Part shown: in pieces, positions 53,845 to 64,000 of the stretch
How the letters are laid out: the number at the start of each line of letters is the position of its first letter
Position numbering within the stretch: the first letter of the stretch is position 1
Source: Phycisphaerae bacterium
GTDB lineage: Bacteria; Planctomycetota; Phycisphaerae; Phycisphaerales; SM1A02
NCBI GenBank assembly: GCA_016795065.1
Contig: JAEUIU010000034.1
Span: 27,264-91,263, forward strand
Reading direction: 5' to 3'
Length of the DNA: 64,000 bases
The notes under the pieces: model-generated
Database searches by the model: none
Seen by the model: only the letters and a program-made list of their open reading frames with translations
What the model was told of the DNA's origin: nothing
Translations under genes and position numbers: made by a program

Positions 53845-55722
53845 GTGAACATGCTCGCTCGCGAAACCCAAAGAGCCAACGCCACGCTCTCCCTGCGTCT
53901 GGCCGCACTTGGCCTGAGTTCAGTCCTCGCCTTCGGCAGTGCTTGGTGTGAAACGGCGTCGGCTCGCCAGTCTGCTCCACCCCCACCGGCGGGAGGGCAG
54001 GGCGGGGCAGGAGGCAACCAAGAGGGTGGCAACCGTGATGGCGGCGGGCGCGGCGGTCAGCGAGACGGGGGCGGTCGCCGTGGTGGCGGCATGGGCCGGA
54101 TGTTCGGAGGATTCGGTGGCGGCCCGGGCGGCGGTCCTGGCGGCGGCGGCATGCGCGACTTGCGCGAGCAGCTTGACCCCGACTTCGTTCGTCGCGACGT
54201 GCCCATCTTCGTCGAGCAACTCAAGCTCGACAAGGTTCAGACCACGGTGCTCGAGACGGTGATGAAGGACTACGAGACCGAGTTCACAACGGCCTCGAGC
54301 GAGGTCCAGACTCAGATCACCGAACTTGGCCAGCAGCTCTTCCAGTCGGTCATCTCGCCGCAGATGCGCGACCGCATGCGGGACCAGATGCAGCAGGTCC
54401 AGGACGAGCTCCGTCAGCTTCGCGAGGAGAAGGGCGGCGAGCTCGACGAGGAGACACGCCGGCAGTTCTTCCGTGACAGGATGCAGAAGATGCAGCAGGA
54501 GGCGATGGAGGAGCGCAAGACCTCCGGCGCCGACGCCGAGATGAAGAAGGTCCTCGGCCAGATGTTCGAGAAGGTCAACGAATGGATGACCCACAAGGAG
54601 GCGATGCGAACCCGCTTCGTCGACGGCCTCAAGGCCAACCTGAATGACGACCAACTCACCCAGTGGGATGCTTTTGACCGCTTCCTTCGCCGCGAGAAGA
54701 CGCTCCCGAAGGGACGGCTTTCGGGCGAGAGCACGAACCTGTTCTTCGTGTTGGACGAGCTGAAGCTCCCCGAGGAGGAGTTCGCGAAGGTCCAACCGCA
54801 GCTTGACGAGTACGAGAGCAGCCTCGATACGGCCCTCAAGAGCCGCAACGATTACCTCGCATCCAGCGCGCCCAAGCTCTTCAAGTCCATGCAGGAGGGT
54901 GACTCCAAGGAAGCGACCCGCGTCATGGAGCGGCAGATCGAGCTTCGCACTGCGGTTCGCAACGTGAATGACCAGTATCGGCAGTCGATCGTGAACGCCC
55001 TCGGCGAGACCGAGTCGGCAAAGAAGTTCGAGAAGGCGGCGCTCGAGAACGGCTACGACCGCGTATATCGCGCGTCGACCGCCGAGCGGGCGTTCGCGAA
55101 GGCTCTCGAGTTCACTGACCTTGACGAGGGTGTGCGGACAAGCATCGTCGAGCTGCAGGGCCAGTTCCTCAGCGAGATGGGTATGAAGAACAGGGAGATC
55201 CTCGCGGTCGTTCAGAAGAACGAGCCGACCCAGCAGTCCGCCGACGCCACCCGCTTTGTGAACATGATGGCGTCGATGATCAATGGAGACATGGGCTTCA
55301 TGAATGGTCAGGGCGGTCCCTTCGGCGACCGGGGCCCCGACCTCGTGCGCGAAGCGTTAGATACGCGCCGCGAGATCGACGACAAGTACATCGAACGTCT
55401 GAAGGCGCTCCTCACCCCGGAACAGTTCGCCGAGCTTCCGCGTCGCGAACAGCGCGGCGGCCAAGGCGGTGCGGGCGGCGGATTCACCCGCATGATGGAG
55501 AACATGCCCGAGGAGGTGCGGGCTGACCTGATGAAGCGGTTCGACAAGAACAGCGACGGTCAGCTCGACGAGACCGAGCGCGGCGAAGCGTTCCGCTCCA
55601 TGCGGGATGAGTTCGGCCGGGGCGGTCCGGGTGGTGGCCAGGGTGGCGGTCCGGGCGGCGGCCCGGGCGGTGGCCAAGGTGGTGAAGGCGGCCGACGCGG
55701 CAACCGAAACGACGGCAACTGA
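53845..55722 (+). CDS. Secreted glycine-rich helical protein with an EF-hand
   Basis: The 625-residue protein has a signal-like N-terminus (hydrophobic core near 17-40), then a Gly/Arg-rich stretch (about 45-105, GGGRGGQRDGGGRRGGG), a long helical region rich in Gln, Glu, Met and Lys (about 110-500), a canonical EF-hand loop FDKNSDGQLDETE (near 572-584), and a final Gly-rich tail (GGGPGGGQGG repeats). It would bind calcium outside the membrane. The GTG at 53845 has AAAGGA (53832-53837) seven bases upstream; an ATG at 53851 is equally possible. The glycine-rich, low-complexity ends suggest a matrix or envelope role. The family is unknown to me. Confidence 0.8.
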   Translation: MNMLARETQRANATLSLRLAALGLSSVLAFGSAWCETASARQSAPPPPAGGQGGAGGNQEGGNRDGGGRGGQRDGGGRRGGGMGRMFGGFGGGPGGGPGGGGMRDLREQLDPDFVRRDVPIFVEQLKLDKVQTTVLETVMKDYETEFTTASSEVQTQITELGQQLFQSVISPQMRDRMRDQMQQVQDELRQLREEKGGELDEETRRQFFRDRMQKMQQEAMEERKTSGADAEMKKVLGQMFEKVNEWMTHKEAMRTRFVDGLKANLNDDQLTQWDAFDRFLRREKTLPKGRLSGESTNLFFVLDELKLPEEEFAKVQPQLDEYESSLDTALKSRNDYLASSAPKLFKSMQEGDSKEATRVMERQIELRTAVRNVNDQYRQSIVNALGETESAKKFEKAALENGYDRVYRASTAERAFAKALEFTDLDEGVRTSIVELQGQFLSEMGMKNREILAVVQKNEPTQQSADATRFVNMMASMINGDMGFMNGQGGPFGDRGPDLVREALDTRREIDDKYIERLKALLTPEQFAELPRREQRGGQGGAGGGFTRMMENMPEEVRADLMKRFDKNSDGQLDETERGEAFRSMRDEFGRGGPGGGQGGGPGGGPGGGQGGEGGRRGNRNDGN

Positions 55723-55804
55723 TTTCGGCTCTCGCTCGCTCTGATCTGCGATGCCGACGCACGCCGGAGCGGCGCGGACAGTGCAGCCGATGCAATTGGA
55801 TACG

Positions 55805-55835
55805 ACGGGCGCGGGCGTTCAACGCACGCGCCCGT
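55805..55835. terminator. GC-rich hairpin after the EF-hand gene
   Basis: A perfect nine-base stem, ACGGGCGCG at 55805 and its complement at 55827-55835, encloses a 13-base loop. Only TTAT follows on the plus strand, so it is a weak terminator candidate at best. It lies 14 bases before the serine acetyltransferase start. Confidence 0.4.
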
Positions 55836-55848
55836 TATCCTTCCGCCC

Positions 55849-56757
55849 ATGTCTTCCGTTCCGGAGGTGCCAGACGCCGTCCTTGTCCGATCGTTGGTCC
55901 AGTCGATTGGCCGCGATCCTTGGCCGGCGCCAACGGCCGATCCTCCGCTCCTTGAGGAGGTTGTGGCTTCCCTTGAGCGGATCCGGATCGCCCTCTTTCC
56001 GCGGGTCGCGTCCGGGCACCCCAATTCCGCCATCGAACTCGAGGCCTTCGTCCATCGGCAGGTCACGGACCTCCGACCGCGGCTCTACCGTCAGCTCGTC
56101 GCGTCCTACGCCTGCGCCGCGTCCCCGGAGGATCACGTCTCTCCCGTGCAACGGGCAAGCGATGCGATCAACGCGTTCCTGGGGCAGATCGCCGACATCA
56201 GGGCGATCCTTACCGTCGATGTCCAGGCCGCCTATGACGGCGATCCGGCGGCTCGCAACGTGGACGAGATCATCCTCTGCTATCCGGGCTTCTATGCCCT
56301 GATCGTTCATCGGGTCGCTCACGCCCTTCACCTGCTCGGCGTGCCGCTCCTGCCGCGAATGATGACGGAGTGGTCTCATCGCGCGACCGGGATCGACATC
56401 CACCCGGGCGCATCGATCGGCAAGGGCTTCTTCATCGATCACGGCACCGGGGTTGTGATCGGCGAGACGGTCGTGATCGGCGAGTTCTGCAAGGTCTACC
56501 AGGGTGTCACGCTAGGCGCGAAGAGTTTCGAAAAGGACGAGAGCGGCCGGCTCCGCAAGGACTACAAGCGGCATCCGACTCTCGAGGATCACGTCACGGT
56601 CTACGCTGGTGCGACCATCCTCGGCGGCGACACCGTCATCGGCCGGGGAAGCGTGATCGCCGGTGGCGTCTTCGTGACGCAGAGCGTTCCGCGCAATCAT
56701 CTTGCCGCCCAGCCGCGGGCCGAGCTGCGCGTGCTTGAGCAGCGGACGGGGATCTAG
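55849..56757 (+). CDS. cysE: Serine O-acetyltransferase
   Basis: The 302-residue enzyme acetylates serine with acetyl-CoA, the first step of cysteine synthesis. The N-terminal half is helical; residues about 140-290 form the left-handed beta-helix with IDIHPGASIGKGFFIDHGTGVVIGE (near 180-205, containing the catalytic His of DHGTG), YQGVTLGAKSF and LGGDTVIGRGSVIAGGVFVT. The pattern RHPTLEDHVTVYAGATILGG is diagnostic for the larger, EpsC-like class. The stop is immediately followed by the transporter gene at 56758, so the two are probably cotranscribed. Confidence 0.93.
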   Translation: MSSVPEVPDAVLVRSLVQSIGRDPWPAPTADPPLLEEVVASLERIRIALFPRVASGHPNSAIELEAFVHRQVTDLRPRLYRQLVASYACAASPEDHVSPVQRASDAINAFLGQIADIRAILTVDVQAAYDGDPAARNVDEIILCYPGFYALIVHRVAHALHLLGVPLLPRMMTEWSHRATGIDIHPGASIGKGFFIDHGTGVVIGETVVIGEFCKVYQGVTLGAKSFEKDESGRLRKDYKRHPTLEDHVTVYAGATILGGDTVIGRGSVIAGGVFVTQSVPRNHLAAQPRAELRVLEQRTGI

Positions 56758-58068
56758 TTGGTGGCGACCGGCACCGACACGCCGCCACGGTTGCTCCAGG
56801 TGATGTACTCACCGAGATGCCTGGCGATGTCGGCGCTTGGGTTTGCGAGCGGCCTGCCCTACGCCATCGCCAACGAGACCTCCTCGGCGCTTCTCGCTGA
56901 ACTCAAGATCGATCGCTCGACGATCGGACTGTTAGGTGCGATCGGCGTGATCTATTCGTTCAAGTTCCTCTGGTCGCCGCTTATCGACGCCCGCGCGGCA
57001 CATGGGCTCGAGCGGCTTGGACGCCGCCGATCGTGGCTTCTCGTCACGCAACTCCCGCTCGCGGCGCTCATCGCCTGCTTGGGGATCGTCGCCCCCTCCA
57101 CGGCGACGTCGCCGCTCACGCTGTTCGCGGCCCTGTTGGTCGCCATCGCCTTCCTTTCAGCAACGCTGGACATCGTCGTCAACGCATGGACCATCGACTC
57201 ATTCTCGACTCCCGAGTTGGGCATCGGTAGTTCGATGTCCGTAACCGGCTATCGGATCGCGCTTCTTGCCGGCGGCACCGCCGCCCTGCATCTGGCCACG
57301 AGCTTCGGATGGCCGTTCGCCTTCATGGCCATGGGAGTTGCGATGGCGATCGGCGTCGCGGCGACAATCCTGTCACGCGAGCCGAATGTCGAGGTGGGGC
57401 CAAGCACGGGCGGCATGCAATCGCTGCTCGAGCCGCTGCGAGAACTGTTCGTGCGCCTCGGTACGGGATCGATCATCGTTGCGGCAATGGTCCTTCTCTT
57501 CCGCCTTCCCGATCAGCTTGGCGGTGTGATGCAGAAGTCCCTGCTCCTCGACACGCTCGGCTACGACCGCGTCCAGTACGGCTACGTGCGAAACGGCATC
57601 GGGCTCGCGGCGACGATCGTCGGTTCACTTGCGGGAGGCGCGATCGTCGCACGATTCGGGATCTTTAGGACACTGCTCTTGGCCGCCGTCCTTCAAGCCG
57701 CCAGCAACCTCGGCTTCGCATGGATCGCGGTCGCGATCCAGCCGCTCGGGAAGGAGGTGGTCCCTTGGCTCTCGCAGCCGATTCTTGCCCTCTTCGCGGT
57801 GAGCGGATTCGAGAACATCTGCGGTGGCGCGGTGGCAACCGCGTTTGTTGCCTGGCTGATGTCACTCTGTGATCGGCGGCACGCGGCCACGCAGTACGCG
57901 ATCCTCTCCGGCGCTATGGCATTCGCCGGCGGCATTGCCACGGGCACCAGCGGTTACATCGCCAATGGCTTGGGTTGGCCTGCCTTCTTCGCATTCACCG
58001 CCGCGGCAGGCATTCCGGGCATCGCGATCGCTGCGGCAACCCGATACGTCCGCACCCGCGAGTCGTGA
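56758..58068 (+). CDS. AmpG-like MFS transporter
   Basis: The 436-residue protein has about twelve hydrophobic segments. MSALGFASGLPYAIANETSSALLAEL (near 23-48) followed by IYSFKFLWSPLIDA (near 65-78) is typical of the AmpG branch, which carries anhydro-muropeptides into the cytoplasm for cell-wall recycling. The first codon is TTG at 56758, directly after the TAG of the upstream gene; GTG at 56761 is an alternative. Cell-wall recycling is the simplest role, but the branch also includes acetyl-CoA and siderophore carriers. Confidence 0.85.
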   Translation: MVATGTDTPPRLLQVMYSPRCLAMSALGFASGLPYAIANETSSALLAELKIDRSTIGLLGAIGVIYSFKFLWSPLIDARAAHGLERLGRRRSWLLVTQLPLAALIACLGIVAPSTATSPLTLFAALLVAIAFLSATLDIVVNAWTIDSFSTPELGIGSSMSVTGYRIALLAGGTAALHLATSFGWPFAFMAMGVAMAIGVAATILSREPNVEVGPSTGGMQSLLEPLRELFVRLGTGSIIVAAMVLLFRLPDQLGGVMQKSLLLDTLGYDRVQYGYVRNGIGLAATIVGSLAGGAIVARFGIFRTLLLAAVLQAASNLGFAWIAVAIQPLGKEVVPWLSQPILALFAVSGFENICGGAVATAFVAWLMSLCDRRHAATQYAILSGAMAFAGGIATGTSGYIANGLGWPAFFAFTAAAGIPGIAIAAATRYVRTRES

Positions 58069-58084
58069 GTCACACGGGAGCGAT

Positions 58085-58110
58085 GCTCCGGATTCGAACT
58101 GAACCGGAGC
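58085..58110. terminator. Possible terminator hairpin after the MFS gene
   Basis: GCTCCGG at 58085-58091 pairs with CCGGAGC at 58104-58110, with a loop that contains TTCGAA-like sequence. No T run follows, so termination is uncertain. Confidence 0.35.
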
Positions 58111-58206
58111 AAAGTCGCGGCATGCGCTGTAGGGTCGCGAGCCTCACTCGCCCGCAAAGTTGCTGGAAGTCGGCCGCGCCCGACTCGAGGGCGAACGCCG
58201 GCACCC

Positions 58207-58212
58207 TATAAT
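58207..58212 (+). promoter_or_regulatory. -10 element of the aconitase gene
   Basis: TATAAT is a perfect -10 box about 40 bases before the aconitase start at 58253. No consensus -35 is found at 16-18 bases upstream, so activation by a regulator is possible. Confidence 0.45.
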
Positions 58213-58252
58213 CGTGGCCCGTTTTCACGACAATCTCCAATCGCTTTTCGCC

Positions 58253-60937
<2,685 letters not shown>

Positions 60938-61001
60938 TCGCGGGGCTCGTTCGCCGCGGCGCACGGACTCCGGCTCTTATCCCCCAAACACGCAGAAACA
61001 G

Positions 61002-61036
61002 CCAACGCCCTCCACCAGAGGGCGTTGGTGCTTTTA
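61002..61036 (+). terminator. Rho-independent terminator of the aconitase gene
   Basis: A perfect 11-base stem, CCAACGCCCTC at 61002-61012 with its complement at 61018-61028 and a five-base loop, is followed by TGCTTTTA. It sits 65 bases after the aconitase stop. Confidence 0.9.
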
Positions 61037-61099
61037 GGTGACATCAGAAAGTCCCCCCAACTTGGGAAGGGCGCTTCCGGTGCGCGGTAGCGTCGGGCC

Positions 61100-61888
61100 A
61101 TGCATCGCGCCATCACAAACCCGATCCGTTGGCTCACCTCGCTGGAGCGAGATCTGCTCGGATGGGAGCTTCCCCCCATCGACGTCGCATTCACCGAGGT
61201 TCCGATCGTGGCGGACCCTCTAGACGCCTGGTGTCCCCGCTGTGGCATCTCGGTGGGATTTGGGGAGGTGAACGAGGGTGGCTGTGCCGAGTGCCGCGGC
61301 CGTTTGGGGCCCATTCAGGGAACGGTCCGGGTCGGGGAGTACGGAGGGGGGCTGGCCCAGCGCATCCTCCAAGTCAAACATATGAGGTGGTTCGGCATGG
61401 CTCGCCGACTTGGGGTCATTCTCGGGAACCAGGTTCTGTCCGCCCTCCGGCCTGACCAGCTCCCTGAGGCGGTGGTGCCGATCCCGATGCCGCAGGTCCG
61501 CCGCCTGGTCCGAGGGATCGATCATGCCGACGAGATCGCTCATGGGGTTTCCCAAGTTCTCAAAGTCCCTCTCTGGCGACCGCTTTGGCACGTCCCTGGG
61601 CGCACCCAAGTCAGCCGAAGTCAATCGGAGCGACGCCGTGCCACCCATCGACTGGAAGCGAAGCGACGACTTCTCCACTTCTTGACCGACGGTCGGAGCG
61701 TTCCACGGGAACACCAGTCGCGATATCGGCGGGTACTCCTTGTGGATGACGTGCGGACGACCGGGGCAACACTTGAACAAGCAGCTCGAGTACTGCGCTC
61801 TCTCGGAGTGTCGGAGTGCTGGTCAGCGGTGGTTGCTGTTGCCCCGAGTCCGCGGCGGTATGGAAGCTGCGAGAGAGAACAAGACTGA
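61100..61888 (+). CDS. ComF family phosphoribosyltransferase-like protein
   Basis: The 262-residue protein has an N-terminal zinc-finger-like CPRCGISVGFG and CAECRGR pair (near 45-67) and a C-terminal phosphoribosyltransferase fold. YRRVLLVDDVRTTGATLEQAARVL (near 208-232) is the PRPP loop, and AVVPIPMPQVRRLVRGIDHADEIA (near 124-147) is the ComF signature. In naturally competent bacteria ComF takes part in DNA uptake; in many others its role is unclear. It is the last protein gene before the rRNA region. Confidence 0.9.
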   Translation: MHRAITNPIRWLTSLERDLLGWELPPIDVAFTEVPIVADPLDAWCPRCGISVGFGEVNEGGCAECRGRLGPIQGTVRVGEYGGGLAQRILQVKHMRWFGMARRLGVILGNQVLSALRPDQLPEAVVPIPMPQVRRLVRGIDHADEIAHGVSQVLKVPLWRPLWHVPGRTQVSRSQSERRRATHRLEAKRRLLHFLTDGRSVPREHQSRYRRVLLVDDVRTTGATLEQAARVLRSLGVSECWSAVVAVAPSPRRYGSCEREQD

Positions 61889-61923
61889 TGTGTATGAACT
61901 GTCAGTTGTTTGCGGGTTCGCCC

Positions 61924-61952
61924 TTGACCCGAGCGCATGGCCGCGATAAAAC
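61924..61952 (+). promoter_or_regulatory. Possible upstream rRNA promoter P1
   Basis: TTGACC at 61924-61929 and TAAAAC at 61947-61952 are 17 bases apart, a sigma-70-like pair. Tandem promoters are common for rRNA operons. The match is good, not perfect. Confidence 0.4.
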
Positions 61953-62110
61953 GTCCGGACCTTCGATTCGCGGATCGGCGGGGCTGAGAAATGCCTCGTC
62001 AATGGACCCCTCCGCAAGCCCGAAGCGGCCCAGTCAAAGCCCATTGGACCCACGGGATCGCCTCTGCGACCGAGAGTCCGGCTAGAGACGAGGGCTGCAG
62101 CGGGTCGGGG

Positions 62111-62137
62111 CCTTTTTCCTCTCGACAGGAAAAAAGG
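62111..62137. other. AT-rich hairpin between the two rRNA promoters
   Basis: CCTTTTTCCT (62111-62120) pairs with AGGAAAAAAGG (62127-62137) with one unpaired A. It lies just upstream of promoter P2 and may end transcripts from the ComF side or act as an upstream promoter element. Confidence 0.45.
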
Positions 62138-62149
62138 TCGTCGATGTGG

Positions 62150-62177
62150 TTGACAGCATCGACGGTCTCGGTATGAT
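62150..62177 (+). promoter_or_regulatory. Main rRNA promoter P2
   Basis: TTGACA at 62150-62155, a spacer of 16 bases, and TATGAT at 62172-62177 form the best sigma-70-type promoter in the window. It lies about 430 bases upstream of the 16S start. Confidence 0.8.
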
Positions 62178-62260
62178 CCGCGATCCCAATTGACCCCGCA
62201 TCTGAGGCGTGAGCCGCAGGCGGAGTCGTGTGGGCACGCTCGTCCGAATGGACGGGAGTC

Positions 62261-62273
62261 TGGTTCTTTGACA
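62261..62273 (+). promoter_or_regulatory. boxA-like antitermination site
   Basis: TGGTTCTTTGACA resembles the boxA element TGCTCTTTAACA found in rRNA leaders, where Nus factors bind to prevent premature termination. It is about 85 bases downstream of the P2 -10 box. Confidence 0.6.
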
Positions 62274-62610
62274 AGTAAACAGTTGGGAACGCCGCGAGGA
62301 TGTGGCCTAGCCGGAGTCGTTCACGATGACTTCGGTGAAGCACAAGTGTCGCTGTCACAGCAGCGACGCAGACATCCTTCGTGATGCCAAATACTGGTCA
62401 ATTCGAGATGCCAGATCGCGGTCACCAGATCCCCCCACGGGATAGGGTGCCCGCAAGCAAGTGATGTTTGCAAAATTGGCAGGTAGCCGACCTGCCACAT
62501 CCAAGTTCTCTTTGGATGTAGACCGGTCCGGACAACTCATCCGTTTCGTGGTGAGCCGGATCGCCGGGCAAACCTTCTGAATTCAAGCGGACTTGTCCGT
62601 TTGCAATACC

Positions 62611-64000
<1,390 letters not shown>

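Larger units (their letters stand above)
61889..62610. other. rRNA promoter and leader region without protein genes
   Basis: These 722 bases hold two possible promoters, an antitermination boxA-like site and several hairpins, among them TGGCAGGT/ACCTGCCA (62477-62497), ACATCCAA/TTGGATGT (62497-62519) and AAGCGGAC/GTCCGTTT-like sequence near 62585-62602. The hairpins are probably leader structure or RNase III processing sites. Confidence 0.6.

Noticed and set aside
54000..54150. Gly-rich coding repeats that look like a CRISPR-like or minisatellite array
   Set aside because: They are irregular codon-level repeats of a Gly-rich protein tract, without constant repeat and spacer lengths.
58085..58110. 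TTCGAA-containing hairpin that looks like a tRNA T-arm
   Set aside because: There is no acceptor stem, anticodon arm or CCA-like end around it. It is kept only as a weak terminator candidate.
61002..61036. The hairpin after aconitase as an iron-responsive element
   Set aside because: It is a perfect GC-rich stem followed by a T run without the CAGUGN loop, so it is a terminator.

Overview
The window is GC-rich bacterial DNA that ends inside a 16S rRNA gene (62611 to beyond 64000). Two parts of that gene fit Planctomycetota: the block around 62930-62960 (GGGAGGCTGCAG followed by AACGAAT) and the GGGGGCTCACACAAGCGG block near 63490. A Phycisphaerae-like member is my best guess from recalled signatures; no alignment was run. 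Secreted FG-GAP/VCBS proteins, a glycine-rich EF-hand protein and sulfotransferases agree with that.

Layout. 1-6235: end of an unknown gene, a secreted FG-GAP propeller protein, and a three-gene minus-strand operon (unknown secreted protein, peptide-ABC binding protein, one permease). 6505-13147: a large unknown protein, an LPTD-type membrane protein, a DUF2892 protein, then pyrE, a GNAT acetyltransferase and a GH57 amylase on the minus strand. 13355-31583: an exopolysaccharide or O-antigen-like locus on two arms that diverge near 22550. The minus arm holds a 4,6-dehydratase, a glycosyltransferase, an O-antigen ligase/polymerase-like protein, an AsnB-type amidotransferase, a CBS-aminotransferase fusion and a UDP-glucuronate epimerase. 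The plus arm holds a glycosyltransferase, a methyltransferase, a PglC-type initiating transferase, four consecutive genes matching the UDP-2,3-diacetamido-mannuronate route (WbpE, WbpB, WbpD, WbpI types) and a heparinase II/III-like protein.

31660-45526 is the most unusual part: a polysaccharide-modification island bracketed by two paralogous GT4 glycosyltransferases. It holds an ABC-exporter-like protein whose ATPase domain has lost its catalytic motifs, two tandem sulfotransferase + deacetylase-like (NodB-like) fusions, a stand-alone NodB-like protein, a methyltransferase, and an acyltransferase + NodB-like fusion. With uronic acid and aminosugar genes and a heparinase-like enzyme next door, the simplest reading is synthesis and tailoring (N-deacetylation, sulfation, acylation, methylation, amidation) of an acidic, possibly glycosaminoglycan-like cell-surface polysaccharide. 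This is inference; several of the domains are divergent.

45590-58068: two paralogous secreted VCBS/FG-GAP proteins, a sigma-54-type response regulator with a short sensorless histidine kinase, a secreted amidohydrolase-like protein without its catalytic barrel, a glycine-rich EF-hand protein, serine acetyltransferase and an AmpG-like transporter. 58253-61888: aconitase, a strong terminator and a ComF-type phosphoribosyltransferase. 61889-64000: rRNA promoters, leader and the 16S gene. No CRISPR array, tRNA gene, insertion sequence or prophage was seen.
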